Assembly (NCBI GenBank): GCA_021151485.1
Contig: JAGKXB010000004.1
Span: 18,577 to 82,576, forward strand
Length of the DNA stretch: 64,000 bases
Direction of reading: 5' to 3'
DNA from: Oxalobacteraceae bacterium
GTDB taxonomy: Bacteria; Pseudomonadota; Gammaproteobacteria; Burkholderiales; Burkholderiaceae_D
The notes under the pieces were generated by a model. That model searched no databases and was not told the origin of the DNA. It saw nothing but the letters and a program-made list of their open reading frames with translations. Position numbers and translations under genes: made by a program. How positions within the stretch are numbered: the first letter of the stretch is position 1; each line of letters opens with the position of its first letter. This document shows positions 29,984 to 39,128 of this stretch, piece by piece.

Positions 29984-32788
29984 ATGTCATCTCTACTCCC
30001 ATCACCATCGCTACTGTCACCGCTGGATGCTTCTCACTTTTACACACGCTGGATCAATGCGGATACAGAGCGCGCTAACCAAGTTGCAGAACTGGCCGGA
30101 TTATCCCTTGCTTCCTGCGATTTTGCCTATTTTTTAGCAAAAGAAACTAACAACGGCCTGCCATTGCCACGCGCCATGCGCCGACTACGACATTTATTAC
30201 TAGCAGCGCTCATCGTACGCGATTTAAACGGACAAGCCAATTTAGCCGAAGTGGTCGACACCATGACCGCATTCGCCGATTTTGCAGTACGCACACATTT
30301 GGATGCTTTACATGCGGAAATGATTGCGCTCTACGGCACACCGATAGGCGAAGAATCCCAACAAGCGCAAGAGCTCATTGTCATGGGTATGGGCAAATTG
30401 GGTGGTGGTGAGTTAAATGTCTCATCCGATATCGATTTGATTTTTTTGTATCCAGAAGAAGGGGAAACACAAACCGAAACGCCCGATCAACGCTCGCTAT
30501 CGAATCATGAATTTTTCACCAAATTGGGCAAAAAACTGATCGCAGCGCTGTCAGAAATTACCGAAGATGGCTTCACCTTCCGCGTCGATATGGCCTTACG
30601 CCCCAATGGCGTATCCGGCCCGCTGGTGGCCAGCTTTAACATGCTGGAAGAGTATTTCCTGGTACAAGGCCGAGAATGGGAACGTTATGCCTGGGTTAAA
30701 GCACGTGCTATTAGCGGACAAACCAGCAATATCTCGGCTTTGGATGCCATCGTGCGACCATTTGTTTATCGACGCTATCTGGATTTTGGCATCATCGATG
30801 CCATCCGCACCATGCATGATCAAATCCGAGCCGAAGTCAGCCGACAAGAAAGATTGCATCCAGATCGCAGTAACAACATCAAACTGGGGCGCGGTGGGAT
30901 CCGTGAAATAGAATTTCTAGTTCAAGTATTTCAACTCATACGCGGCGGGCGCGACAGTATGCTACGCCAGCGTTCAACCCGCGACACATTGATCACACTG
31001 GCGCAAAAACAATTACTCGCCCCAGCCATCGTCGAGCAATTACAAACGGCCTACACCTTTCTGCGCAATTTAGAACATCGTTTGCAATATCTGGACGATG
31101 CGCAGACGCATACGCTGCCCAGTAGCCCAGAAAGCTACCTGCGCGTGGCACAGATGATGGGCATGCGCGATAGCGCATCGCTGCTCGCCACATTGGGCCA
31201 GCAACGTGCTTTTGTCGCCGCGCAGTTTGATGCCATTTTTAGCGATAAAAATGAGAAAAACGTCTCATCTTCAACATCCTCAACATCCGAAACAAAAACT
31301 AACGATGGCACCACGATCACACCAACCAGCGACGGCGACTGGTGTGATGCCGACATGGTCCAACGCCTAAGCACACTAGGCTTCACCGATGCAGCAACGG
31401 CTAGTCAACGTTTGCTGGCAACGCTGCAATCGCCACGTCTGCTTTCCTTACCAGAAAGCAGCAAGAACAAGCTCACCACCCTGATTAACCTGGCGCTGCC
31501 GCTGCTTGTTAAATCCACCAGTTCTATACCATCAACATCGGCTGCTGCGACCAATCTAGACCCACACATTGGTTTAGCCAGACTGCTGGATTTCTTCGAA
31601 ACCATCGCCCGCCGCGCGGCTTACTTATCCTTGCTGATTGAATATCCCCACACGCTAGAACGCGTGATCCGCATGATTCAAGCAAGCGACTGGGCGGCCA
31701 AATATTTAAACACGCACCCCATTTTGCTGGATGAATTGCTAGATGATCGTATTTACCAAAGTGCATCCAACTGGCCACAGTTTCAAACAGAATTACAACA
31801 CCAACTAGATGCCGTTCCTGGTGATACCGAGCGCCAAATGGATATTCTGCGCGACATGCACCATGCGCAATTATTCCGTTTGCTGGCGCAAGATTTGGCT
31901 GAAAAACTCACAGTAGAACAATTAGCCGATGAGCTATCCAAACTGGCCGATATCATGGTGCAAACCACCTTGCAAGCCATCTGGCGCACGCTGCCGCAAC
32001 GGCATAGAGAAGTTCCACAATTTGCCGTCATCGCCTACGGCAAGCTAGGAGGCAAAGAGTTTTCCTACGCGTCCGACCTGGATGTGATTTTTTTATACGA
32101 CGATGAGGAGCAAGATGCGCCCGCCCTCTACGCCAAACTGGCGCAACGCTTCATCACCTGGATGACCTGCCACACCTCGGCTGGCATTTTGTTTGACGTT
32201 GATATTGCCTTGAGACCCGATGGCGCCAGCGGTTTGCTGGTGTCCAGCCTGACATCCTTTGCGCGTTATCAAACCCAATCTGCTTGGCTATGGGAGCATC
32301 AAGCCTTAAGCCGCGCCCGCTTTTGCGCCGGCGACCAAGCACTGGGCGAACGCTTCGAAGCATTGCGCATCCAAATCTTGCGCCAACCAAGACAAGCGGA
32401 AACACTGCGACAAGAAGTCCTCGCCATGCGAGAAAAAATGCATGCCGCCCATCCAACACGTGCCAATGATTTTGATCTAAAACAAGATGCGGGTGGCATG
32501 ATTGATATTGAGTTCATCGTGCAGTTCTTAGTCTTACGCCATGCGGCCCAATATCCTGAATTAACTGCTAATAGCGGCAATATTGCCCTATTGAAGATAT
32601 GTGGAGAACTGGGTTTAATCGATACGGATTTAGCACTCAAAACAGCCAATGCATATCGCAGTTTCAGAAAACACCAACATCAACTACGTTTGCAAGGAAA
32701 AGAACACGCAAAAATTGACATCGCAAGCGTTGCAGATGAAGTAACAGCAGTCAAAGCGTTATGGGATAAAAGTTTTAATCCGCATTAA
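29984..32788 (+). CDS. glnE: Bifunctional glutamine synthetase adenylyltransferase/deadenylase GlnE
   Basis: 934 residues. Two nucleotidyltransferase domains are visible: the N-terminal deadenylase with GMGKLGGGELNVSSDIDLIFLY and the C-terminal adenylylase with AYGKLGGKEFSYASDLDVIFLYDDEE. A Ser/Thr/Asp-rich linker (about residues 420-450) separates them and is low-complexity. GlnE adds or removes AMP on glutamine synthetase in response to PII. Single gene, divergent from yhdP; no clear ribosome-binding site at the ATG. Confidence 0.97.
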   Translation: MSSLLPSPSLLSPLDASHFYTRWINADTERANQVAELAGLSLASCDFAYFLAKETNNGLPLPRAMRRLRHLLLAALIVRDLNGQANLAEVVDTMTAFADFAVRTHLDALHAEMIALYGTPIGEESQQAQELIVMGMGKLGGGELNVSSDIDLIFLYPEEGETQTETPDQRSLSNHEFFTKLGKKLIAALSEITEDGFTFRVDMALRPNGVSGPLVASFNMLEEYFLVQGREWERYAWVKARAISGQTSNISALDAIVRPFVYRRYLDFGIIDAIRTMHDQIRAEVSRQERLHPDRSNNIKLGRGGIREIEFLVQVFQLIRGGRDSMLRQRSTRDTLITLAQKQLLAPAIVEQLQTAYTFLRNLEHRLQYLDDAQTHTLPSSPESYLRVAQMMGMRDSASLLATLGQQRAFVAAQFDAIFSDKNEKNVSSSTSSTSETKTNDGTTITPTSDGDWCDADMVQRLSTLGFTDAATASQRLLATLQSPRLLSLPESSKNKLTTLINLALPLLVKSTSSIPSTSAAATNLDPHIGLARLLDFFETIARRAAYLSLLIEYPHTLERVIRMIQASDWAAKYLNTHPILLDELLDDRIYQSASNWPQFQTELQHQLDAVPGDTERQMDILRDMHHAQLFRLLAQDLAEKLTVEQLADELSKLADIMVQTTLQAIWRTLPQRHREVPQFAVIAYGKLGGKEFSYASDLDVIFLYDDEEQDAPALYAKLAQRFITWMTCHTSAGILFDVDIALRPDGASGLLVSSLTSFARYQTQSAWLWEHQALSRARFCAGDQALGERFEALRIQILRQPRQAETLRQEVLAMREKMHAAHPTRANDFDLKQDAGGMIDIEFIVQFLVLRHAAQYPELTANSGNIALLKICGELGLIDTDLALKTANAYRSFRKHQHQLRLQGKEHAKIDIASVADEVTAVKALWDKSFNPH

Positions 32789-32966
32789 AACTAGGCTTAA
32801 TTGATGGAATTACACACTGAGAGTGGGGCATGATGTTTTTATCTTTGTTCAAGAGTGGCTACAAGGAGGCGACTGAGACAAAAAGATAAAATTGCATTAA
32901 AATTAATTAGTTGTATTTTTGATATGCTCATAAATTCTCTTCAATCGCCAATACAAAGCACACATC

Positions 32967-33788
32967 ATGAATTTCATTTCAAGCATCCCTCAGAATATTG
33001 TCAGATCAACATCGCGCAATTTCGCAACGCACAAGAATATTAAGTCTAGTCCTAGCACTCCTTTTAAAAATTTTCCGCAATCATCGCGGCCAAACCACAC
33101 TCCTCTTAAACACTTGGTATTCGGTGTGGTCATTACCGGAATTGCTGCAAACGAAGTGACGTCTATCTGGCATGATCAAAAAAATCACGAAGAGATTGCT
33201 CGCCAAATGTCAGATGCACAACGCACATTTGCAATCGAACATCCTGATCATACTTTCTTAGGTTTTCATGGGTCACGTGATCCGACTCATCATAATCCGG
33301 CTGAAGTAGCAATCGAGCAACGACACCGTTTATGTTACGTGCCACAGGAAATCAAGCACGCCTCTGAATTAAGTCATGCTTATGCGTTTAAACGCAGTAT
33401 TTTTACCTGGTTAATGAACAAAATACCTGGAAGCAGTTCTATTTTTCCCCCAACTGCTGGGTCTATTTACCCAATAGGAATGCAAAACGAAGCCTTAAAA
33501 AACATGGTCACGAGCTACCATGCTTTAGGATCTGGGCTTGGGACATTAGACGAACTAGAACAAAGGGTAGAAACACGGTATACAACACCAGATGGACGAT
33601 CATTGCTTCAGGTTTCCCATCGAAATGTCGCATGGATTACAGCCGATGGCCAAAACCACATATTGTACGGCAAACCAATATCTGTTGAGCAACCAAAAAG
33701 CATGTATTACACCATCTTATGGGGAAATTTTTACACTGCGTTTCCCGGCGAGCACACTGGAAACTATGAGCCACCAGTAGGCAAATAA
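32967..33788 (+). CDS. Unrecognised protein with mitochondrial-presequence-like N-terminus and one membrane helix
   Basis: 273 residues, no family recognised. The first 62 residues contain no Asp or Glu but have seven Arg/Lys and many Ser/Thr/Asn; the segment RSTSRNFATHK (13-23) has the R-x-F/A shape of a mitochondrial processing site. A hydrophobic helix follows (about 49-61), then a soluble domain of about 200 residues. FLGFHGSRD (97-105) faintly recalls the Y-H-G-T motif of diphtheria-type ADP-ribosyltransferases, but the rest of that fold is not evident. AT-rich, isolated between glnE and the convergent gap gene. A host-targeted protein is a hypothesis only. Confidence 0.6.
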   Translation: MNFISSIPQNIVRSTSRNFATHKNIKSSPSTPFKNFPQSSRPNHTPLKHLVFGVVITGIAANEVTSIWHDQKNHEEIARQMSDAQRTFAIEHPDHTFLGFHGSRDPTHHNPAEVAIEQRHRLCYVPQEIKHASELSHAYAFKRSIFTWLMNKIPGSSSIFPPTAGSIYPIGMQNEALKNMVTSYHALGSGLGTLDELEQRVETRYTTPDGRSLLQVSHRNVAWITADGQNHILYGKPISVEQPKSMYYTILWGNFYTAFPGEHTGNYEPPVGK

Positions 33789-33817
33789 TAAAGCGGACTA
33801 TAAGCCCGCTTTATTAT
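33785..33817. terminator. Bidirectional terminator between the 273-residue gene and gap
   Basis: ATAATAAAGCGG (33785-33796) and CCGCTTTATTAT (33806-33817) form a perfect 12-base-pair stem with a 9-base loop. It begins just before the stop codon of the plus-strand gene and lies 41 bases from the gap stop, ending both convergent transcripts. Confidence 0.8.
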
Positions 33818-33857
33818 GTTTATTGCTACTTGCTATTGACTACTCAGTATCTACTAC

Positions 33858-34871
33858 TTACTTCGCTGACATCAACGCCACCGTCGTATCCAACATACGG
33901 TTGGAGAAACCCCACTCATTGTCATACCAGGAAGACACTTTCACCAAACGACCAGATACTTTAGTCAAAGTCGCGTCAAAGTTGCTGGAAGCTGGGTTAT
34001 GGTTGAAATCGATGGAAACCAAAGGATCGGTGTTGTAGGTCAACACGCCTTTCAACGCACCTTCGGAGGCGGTTTTCATGAGGGTGTTAATTTCTTCCAC
34101 GCTAGTATCACGCGCAGCGATGAAGGACAAATCAACGATGGAAACATTGATGGTTGGTACACGAATCGCATAGCCATCCAATTTGCCGTTCAACTCAGGC
34201 AATACCAAACCAACCGCTGCTGCTGCGCCCGTTTTGGTAGGAATCATGCTCATAGTGGCGGAACGCGCACGACGTAGATCTTCATGCATGACGTCGGTCA
34301 ATACTTGATCGTTGGTGTAAGCATGCACGGTAGTCATCAAACCGTTTAACAAGCCGATGCTGTCATTCAAAGGTTTGACCAATGGTGCCAAGCAGTTGGT
34401 AGTGCAAGATGCGTTGGAAATAACGGTATCACTCGCCTTCAATACATTGTGATTAACGCCATATACAACGGTCGCATCGACATCCTTACCGCCAGGTGCG
34501 GAAATAATGACTTTCTTGGCGCCGCCTGCGAGATGCGCAGAAGCCTTTTCCTTAGTAGTGAAAAAGCCTGTGCATTCCAACACCACGTCCACATTCAACT
34601 CACCCCATGGAATCTCCGCTGGATTGCGCTGTGCAAAGACACGGATCACGTCGCCATTGACGATCATGTTATTACCTTCCACCGCTACGGTGCCTGGGAA
34701 CTTGCCGTGCGCAGTGTCGTAACGGGTCAAATGCGCATTGGTGTTGGCATCGCCTAAATCGTTAATCGCAACGATTTGAATGTCGTGTTTTTTTCCACCT
34801 TCGTAATGGGCACGCAAAATATTGCGACCTATGCGGCCATAACCATTGATTGCAACTCGAATCGTCATCAT
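33858..34871 (-). CDS. gap: Glyceraldehyde-3-phosphate dehydrogenase, type I
   Basis: 337 residues; the second ATG (34868) is better spaced from AGGAG than the first. NAD-binding start [12 protein letters not shown] (about 7-18), the catalytic motif [12 protein letters not shown] with Cys156, and the C-terminal [15 protein letters not shown] are all present. It oxidises glyceraldehyde 3-phosphate in glycolysis and gluconeogenesis. Immediately downstream of tkt on the same strand, the common Burkholderiales tkt-gap arrangement. Confidence 0.98.
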   Translation of the reverse strand: MMTIRVAINGYGRIGRNILRAHYEGGKKHDIQIVAINDLGDANTNAHLTRYDTAHGKFPGTVAVEGNNMIVNGDVIRVFAQRNPAEIPWGELNVDVVLECTGFFTTKEKASAHLAGGAKKVIISAPGGKDVDATVVYGVNHNVLKASDTVISNASCTTNCLAPLVKPLNDSIGLLNGLMTTVHAYTNDQVLTDVMHEDLRRARSATMSMIPTKTGAAAAVGLVLPELNGKLDGYAIRVPTINVSIVDLSFIAARDTSVEEINTLMKTASEGALKGVLTYNTDPLVSIDFNHNPASSNFDATLTKVSGRLVKVSSWYDNEWGFSNRMLDTTVALMSAK

Positions 34872-34913
34872 TTCTCCTAAGATTAAAAAAATTCCGTACT
34901 AATACACTGCAAC

Positions 34914-36926
34914 TTATTCGCTACCCAATGTGCGCTTTACTGCTGCGACCACTTTGTCCACCGTAAAACCGAAATGCTTAAACAACACATCCGCTGGCGC
35001 TGATTCACCAAAACTGTCGATCCCCACCACCGCACCTTCCAAACCAACGTACTTGTACCAGAAATCAGTGACGCCCGCTTCTACCGCCACACGTGGCAAA
35101 CCTGGTGTCAATACGCTGGCTTTGTACGCTGCATCCTGACGATCGAACACATCCGTTGATGGCATGGACACCACGCGCACTGGCACACCTTGCTCACCCA
35201 ATGCCTGGGCCGCCTGCATCGCCAAACCAACTTCCGACCCCGTTGCGATCAAAATGGCTTTGGCACCACCAGTAGCCGTATCAGCATCCTGCAACACATA
35301 TCCACCGCGGGAAATATTGTCAATCTGCGCCTGATTACGCTCTTGATACGGCAAATTCTGGCGAGAAAAAATTAAGGTACTAGGACCATTTCTACGTTGT
35401 ACCGCACAAGACCACGCCACGGCGGATTCCACCGTATCACAAGGACGCCAGTTATCGAGATTAGGAATCAAACGCAAACTGGACACGTGCTCAATCGATT
35501 GGTGCGTCGGACCATCTTCACCCAAGCCGATGGAGTCATGCGTGAAAACGAAAATCGAACGAATCTTCATCAACGCTGCCATGCGCAAGGCATTGCGACT
35601 GTAATCCGAGAACGTCAAGAAAGTCGCGCCAAATGGAATAAAACCACCATGCAGGGCAACGCCATTCATGATGGCGCTCATGCCAAATTCGCGCACACCG
35701 TAATTGACGTGATTACCTGGCTGGCCAGAACGCACAGCAACGCACTCTTTCCAGTTAGTTAAATTGGAGCCGGTCAAATCCGCTGAGCCGCCTAAAAATT
35801 CAGGCAACACGGGTGCCAAGGCTTGAATCGCATTTTGGCTCGCTTTACGTGTGGCAATGTTTTCCTTTTTCTGTACGCAAGCAGTAATGTAATCGGTCAC
35901 CGTTTGCTGGAAGTTTTCTGGCAATTCTCCCTTCATACGACGCGACAACTCCTGCGCCAATTGTGGATGGCGTTGGCTATACGCTTGGAACAGGGTATTC
36001 CAATCGTCTTCTCTGGCCTGACCTTGCGCAGTCGCACTCCATGCCGCATATACATCGGCTGGAATCTCAAACGGCGCCTCATTCCAACCCAAAGCAGCGC
36101 GCGTCGCAGCCACTTCTTTTTCACCCAAGGCAGCACCATGGACTTTATCGCCACCTTGCAAATTAGGTGAGCCTTTACCAATCACGGTTTTGCAACAAAT
36201 TAAAGTTGGGCGATCAGACTGACGCGCCAGGGCAATGGCTGCATCCACCGCATCCACATCGTGTCCATCGACATTACGTACCACGTGCCAGCCATAGGAT
36301 TCAAAACGTTGCGGCGTGTCATCACGGAACCAGCCATCGACCTTGCCATCGATGGAAATACCATTATCGTCATACAACACCACCAATTTCGACAAACGCA
36401 AGGTGCCAGCCAACGAGCAAGCTTCATGCGAAATCCCTTCCATCAAACACCCATCGCCAACAAAGGCGTAAGTGGTGTGATCAATGACATCAAAACCAGG
36501 CTGATTGAATTGCGCCGCCAATAAACTTTCCGCCAACGCCATACCCACCGCATTGGTTAAACCTTGTCCTAGTGGGCCAGTCGTGGTTTCTACGCCAGGT
36601 GTGATGTCGACTTCTGGATGGCCAGGCGTTTTGGAGTGCATTTGACGGAAATTCTGAATGTCCGCCATGCTCAAATCGTAGCCACTCAAATGCAGCAACG
36701 CATAATGCAGCATCGAGCCATGCCCATTCGACACAATAAAACGATCACGATTCACCCAACGTGGATTAGCCGGATTATGACGATAATGCCGCGCCCACAG
36801 TGCCACCGCGATTTCCGTCATCCCCATCGGCATACCGGGGTGGCCAGAATTTGCTTTTTGTACCGCATCCATTGCCAATACGCGAATCGCATTGGCCATT
36901 TTGTTGCTAGGGGAGATGGAAGTCAT
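34914..36926 (-). CDS. tkt: Transketolase
   Basis: 670 residues, normal length. Thiamine diphosphate-binding motif GDGCLMEG (157-164), substrate-site stretches [11 protein letters not shown] (26-36) and [13 protein letters not shown], and the pyrimidine-domain [14 protein letters not shown] motif are intact. It transfers two-carbon units in the non-oxidative pentose phosphate pathway. It supplies erythrose 4-phosphate, a substrate of the aroG product encoded in this window. gap follows 42 bases downstream. Confidence 0.98.
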   Translation of the reverse strand: MTSISPSNKMANAIRVLAMDAVQKANSGHPGMPMGMTEIAVALWARHYRHNPANPRWVNRDRFIVSNGHGSMLHYALLHLSGYDLSMADIQNFRQMHSKTPGHPEVDITPGVETTTGPLGQGLTNAVGMALAESLLAAQFNQPGFDVIDHTTYAFVGDGCLMEGISHEACSLAGTLRLSKLVVLYDDNGISIDGKVDGWFRDDTPQRFESYGWHVVRNVDGHDVDAVDAAIALARQSDRPTLICCKTVIGKGSPNLQGGDKVHGAALGEKEVAATRAALGWNEAPFEIPADVYAAWSATAQGQAREDDWNTLFQAYSQRHPQLAQELSRRMKGELPENFQQTVTDYITACVQKKENIATRKASQNAIQALAPVLPEFLGGSADLTGSNLTNWKECVAVRSGQPGNHVNYGVREFGMSAIMNGVALHGGFIPFGATFLTFSDYSRNALRMAALMKIRSIFVFTHDSIGLGEDGPTHQSIEHVSSLRLIPNLDNWRPCDTVESAVAWSCAVQRRNGPSTLIFSRQNLPYQERNQAQIDNISRGGYVLQDADTATGGAKAILIATGSEVGLAMQAAQALGEQGVPVRVVSMPSTDVFDRQDAAYKASVLTPGLPRVAVEAGVTDFWYKYVGLEGAVVGIDSFGESAPADVLFKHFGFTVDKVVAAVKRTLGSE

Positions 36927-37000
36927 GTTGATGAGTAAAAACGTAAAAAACGGAATAAACGAATAAGAAATAGCAATGAAATTTTATAAAACCCTATACA

Positions 37001-37096
37001 ACTTGTTACAAGTCAACGGGGGACACATCGCTGCGAAGCAGCATTTTACCAGAGTGAGCTTAATGGTATATGATCATTAAGATATCATCCGATATC
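37001..37096 (+). promoter_or_regulatory. Palindromes upstream of the toxin-antitoxin pair
   Basis: ACTTGTTACAAGT (37001-37013) is a perfect 6-1-6 palindrome. GATATCATCCGATATC (37081-37096) is two GATATC half-sites with a 4-base spacer, 45 bases before the antitoxin ATG. The second is well placed to be the autoregulatory operator of a VapBC operon; this is inference from position and symmetry. Confidence 0.35.
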
Positions 37097-37140
37097 GAAA
37101 TCACCAGAGTCAAACATTAAAAAATAGAAATAATGATGCT

Positions 37141-37407
37141 ATGAATACCATCGTGATTGAACACGTTGCGCTTAACGAATTGCCCGCCGCTTGGCGTGCG
37201 CAGTTGCATGTCGCAAAAAATACTCGCGTAACAGTGCGCATCGAGGAAGAAAGAGCAGACGAAGAACACAAAACGCAAACTGCACTAACAAGCAATCCTT
37301 TATTCGGCATGTGGCAGGATCGTGAAGAAACAGGCGATGCCACTGCCTATGCCAGAAAATTACGCACACCTCGCTATGATGTCGATGGCTCACGCCACCA
37401 GGATTAA
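37141..37407 (+). CDS. Putative antitoxin of a VapBC-type pair
   Basis: 88 residues. Short, with a beta-strand-like N-terminus (MNTIVIEHVALNELPAAWRAQL, then TRVTVRIEEE) and a charged, flexible C-terminus (ATAYARKLRTPRYDV), the usual antitoxin build. The N-terminal part may be an AbrB- or Phd-like DNA-binding fold, but I cannot assign the family. Its stop is 3 bases before the start of the PIN-domain toxin, so the two are translationally coupled. Confidence 0.75.
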   Translation: MNTIVIEHVALNELPAAWRAQLHVAKNTRVTVRIEEERADEEHKTQTALTSNPLFGMWQDREETGDATAYARKLRTPRYDVDGSRHQD

Positions 37408-37410
37408 ACC

Positions 37411-37797
37411 GTGCCATCCACATTAATTGATACCGACGTATTAATCTGGATGACACGTGGTCATGCAAGTGCCGCCACCAAATTACAAACGATGACACCG
37501 TGGCGCATTTCCGCAGTGACATACATAGAATTGGTTCAAGGTTGCCGCAATAAAGAAGAATTAGTCCGCCTCAAAAAAGGATTGGCACTGTGCCAAACTA
37601 GAATTATCCCAATCAGCGCCACAATATCCGAGCGCGCAATGCAATTGATCGACACTTATGCGCTATCGCACAATTTACAATTGGGTGATGCGCTTATCGC
37701 CGGTACGGCACTTGAACACAATCTAACCGTCTTTACCGCCAACACCAAACACTTCAACTCAATCGACGGCTTACACGTCGAGGCATTTTTGCCATGA
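37411..37797 (+). CDS. vapC: PIN-domain ribonuclease toxin (VapC-like)
   Basis: 128 residues with a GTG start at 37411. The PIN fold is recognisable: LIDTDVLIW with Asp7, AVTYIELVQG with Glu40, LGDALIAGTALEH with Asp93 and the closing TANTKHF (109-115). VapC toxins are magnesium-dependent ribonucleases, often cutting initiator tRNA or rRNA, neutralised by the upstream antitoxin. All key acidic residues are present, so it is probably active. Small TA module inserted between tkt and rsmE. Confidence 0.88.
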   Translation: MPSTLIDTDVLIWMTRGHASAATKLQTMTPWRISAVTYIELVQGCRNKEELVRLKKGLALCQTRIIPISATISERAMQLIDTYALSHNLQLGDALIAGTALEHNLTVFTANTKHFNSIDGLHVEAFLP

Positions 37798-37816
37798 AAC
37801 ACATATTTCCAATCAC

Positions 37817-38551
37817 ATGCCACGATTCTTCTACCCCCAGCCCATCGAACTCGGCACGCTTATTACCTTGCCCGATGCTGTCGCCCATCACATCCAAGTT
37901 TTGCGTTTAAACGTTGGTGATTCCATCACGTTATTTAACGGCGAAGGCGGTGAATACAGCGCCAGTTTGCGTTTAATCGAAAAGAAACGTGTTCATGCTG
38001 AAGTGCAGGCTTTTTCCCCCAGAGAAGCGGAATTGCCCTACGCCATCACATTGGCACAAGCGCTGCCGGAGTCTTCCAAAATGGATGGCATTATCGAAAA
38101 AGCGGTCGAACTGGGCGTCACTAACATTCAACCCTTATCCGCACAACGCTGCGTGACGCGGTTGTCTGGTGAGCGGGCGCAAAAGCGGCATGCGCATTGG
38201 CAAGGCATCATCGTGGCAGCGTCTGAGCAAAGTGGGCGCAATCGTCTGGCACAACTAACAGAATTGACCGATTTTCAGCAATGGATTAGACAAAAAAATA
38301 CCTCGCCCCGCATTTTGCTGACACCACGCGCCACGCTGTCACTCCCTGCCTGGGCACGCCAGCAGCCAGCGCAAGCAGTGACGATCATGATAGGCCCGGA
38401 AGGTGGTTTCAACGCTGCAGAAGAACAAGCCGCACACGATCAAGGCGTGCTGTTGCTCTCCATGGGAGATCGGATATTGCGTACAGAAACGGCTGGCATG
38501 GCGGCTGTTGCGGGGTTGAGTGCTGTTTGGATTGAATCACCAGGCATATGA
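37817..38551 (+). CDS. rsmE: 16S rRNA (uracil(1498)-N(3))-methyltransferase RsmE
   Basis: 244 residues. N-terminal PUA-like region (MPRFFYPQPIELG), then the SPOUT methyltransferase core with KMDGIIEKAVELGV (88-101), MIGPEGGFNAAEE (191-203) and the C-terminal knot SMGDRILRTETA (215-226). It methylates N3 of U1498 in 16S rRNA. It starts 19 bases after the vapC-like stop on the same strand. Confidence 0.96.
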   Translation: MPRFFYPQPIELGTLITLPDAVAHHIQVLRLNVGDSITLFNGEGGEYSASLRLIEKKRVHAEVQAFSPREAELPYAITLAQALPESSKMDGIIEKAVELGVTNIQPLSAQRCVTRLSGERAQKRHAHWQGIIVAASEQSGRNRLAQLTELTDFQQWIRQKNTSPRILLTPRATLSLPAWARQQPAQAVTIMIGPEGGFNAAEEQAAHDQGVLLLSMGDRILRTETAGMAAVAGLSAVWIESPGI

Positions 38552-38575
38552 TTGATTATTTGGTTGATAACTAAC

Positions 38576-38641
38576 AGTGCAATTTCGCTTCATTAACCAT
38601 TAAAAAACGCAACCCATGCCATAACAGAGCGAAATTGCACT
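38576..38641. repeat. Perfect 14-bp inverted repeat downstream of rsmE
   Basis: AGTGCAATTTCGCT (38576-38589) and its exact complement AGCGAAATTGCACT (38628-38641) flank a 38-base loop. No T tract follows, so it is not a classical terminator. Could be the remnant of another small mobile repeat. Confidence 0.6.
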
Positions 38642-38661
38642 CTTATATTTCGTGTCTAATC

Positions 38662-38745
38662 ATGGCAAACACAATAAAAATCGAATCACCGGAAGAAATA
38701 GGCGACGTTCTTCGGGCGGCACGAGAAAAAAAGGGGCAGGTCTAA
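38662..38745 (+). pseudogene. Truncated HipB/Xre-type antitoxin remnant
   Basis: An open frame of 27 codons from ATG 38662 reads MANTIKIESPEEIGDVLRAA and continues REKKGQV before a stop. The sequence looks like the first helix of HipB/Xre-type helix-turn-helix proteins (normally REKKGLTQAELA and onwards). It stops where the inverted repeat at 38733 begins, so the gene was probably cut by insertion of that repeat or by recombination. No hipA partner is in the window. Confidence 0.55.
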
Positions 38746-38799
38746 CATTCCAACATTTAAGAAAACAAGAAAAAATGTTGGAATGTTAGACCTGACCCC
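38733..38799. repeat. Long perfect inverted repeat (22 bp arms) ending in TGACCCC
   Basis: CAGGTCTAACATTCCAACAT and two further bases (38737-38758) are exactly complementary to 38773-38794, with a 14-base loop. GGGG before and CCCC after extend the stem past one bulged A. Sequences of the type TGTTAGACCTGACCCC are, from memory, widespread in proteobacterial genomes as short mobile palindromes. This copy ends the HipB-like remnant. Confidence 0.75.
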
Positions 38800-38830
38800 G
38801 GATTATGTTGCGAGAGCGATGGCAATACGG

Positions 38831-38865
38831 AGAAACTTAAAACCGTCGTCCCCGAGTGCTTTAGC
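38831..38865. repeat. R1 repeat, left part, interrupted by a MITE
   Basis: AGAAACTTAAAACCGTCG, then TCCCCGAGTGCTTTAGC, matches the beginning of the copy at 18568. The repeat resumes at 39022 after the 156-bp insertion. The last ten bases GTGCTTTAGC (38856-38865) are duplicated at 39022-39031. Confidence 0.8.
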
Positions 38866-39021
38866 ATAGGTATCTACACAAGTACGAAGAATGTTTATCT
38901 GACCTTGTAGGGCCTCAATAAGCGCAGCGCATTGCGCCGCATGGCGGCCTTCGATCAAGGTGCAATGCGCTGCGCTTATTGCACCCTACTTAGCAGGAGC
39001 GTACTTGTGTAGATACCCATG
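38866..39021. mobile_element. 156-bp MITE with 21-bp terminal inverted repeats and 10-bp target duplication
   Basis: The left end reads ATAGGTATCTACACAAGTAC plus G (38866-38886) and the right end (39000-39020) is its complement with one mismatch. GTGCTTTAGC flanks both ends (38856-38865 and 39022-39031), a target-site duplication created by insertion into the first hairpin of an R1 repeat. No coding capacity; it would need a transposase in trans. Most of its interior is a B-type palindrome (38907-38989). Confidence 0.85.
38907..38989. repeat. B-type palindromic repeat inside the MITE
   Basis: GTAGGG, a short spacer and AATAAGCGCAGCGCATTGC form one arm; GCAATGCGCTGCGCTTATT, a short spacer and CCCTAC form the other. 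Loop about 30 bases. A diverged copy (GCGAAGCGC core instead of GCGCAGCGC) is at 42972-43052. From memory, this motif is widespread in proteobacterial intergenic regions. Confidence 0.8.
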
Positions 39022-39119
39022 GTGCTTTAGCCGGGGACCCAGTGGCTTTTAGCAGTAAACAGAAAAGACACTGGATTCCCGCCTAAACCCGCGGGAACGA
39101 CGAAGACCAATGGACAATC
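39022..39119. repeat. R1 repeat, right part, with both hairpin arms
   Basis: Begins with the duplicated GTGCTTTAGC, then CGGGGACCCAGTGGCTTTTAG, continues with CACTGGATTCCCGCC, TAAACCC, GCGGGAACGACG and ends ATGGACAATCCC. Together with 38831-38865 this gives the most complete R1 copy: two hairpins whose inner CAGTG/CACTG and outer CGTCG/CGACG arms also pair. It abuts the stop of the ABC ATPase gene at 39129. Confidence 0.8.
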
Positions 39120-39128
39120 CCAGTTTAT

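Larger units (their letters stand above)
38552..39128. other. Gene-free repeat island between rsmE and the ABC transporter genes
   Basis: 577 bases packed with non-coding repeats and debris. In order: a 14-bp inverted repeat (38576-38589/38628-38641), a HipB-like remnant (38662-38745), a long perfect inverted repeat (38733-38799), the left part of an R1 repeat (38831-38865), a MITE (38866-39021) that itself contains a B-type palindrome, and the right part of the R1 repeat (39022-39119). No intact gene is present. Confidence 0.85.

Noticed and set aside
33255..33285. HGS motif as evidence for an ADP-ribosyltransferase
   Set aside because: Only a three-residue resemblance; the downstream aromatic and catalytic Glu pattern of the family could not be found.
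38831..39119. CRISPR array in the repeat-rich island
   Set aside because: Repeats are palindromic, of different families and not regularly spaced; no cas genes are nearby.
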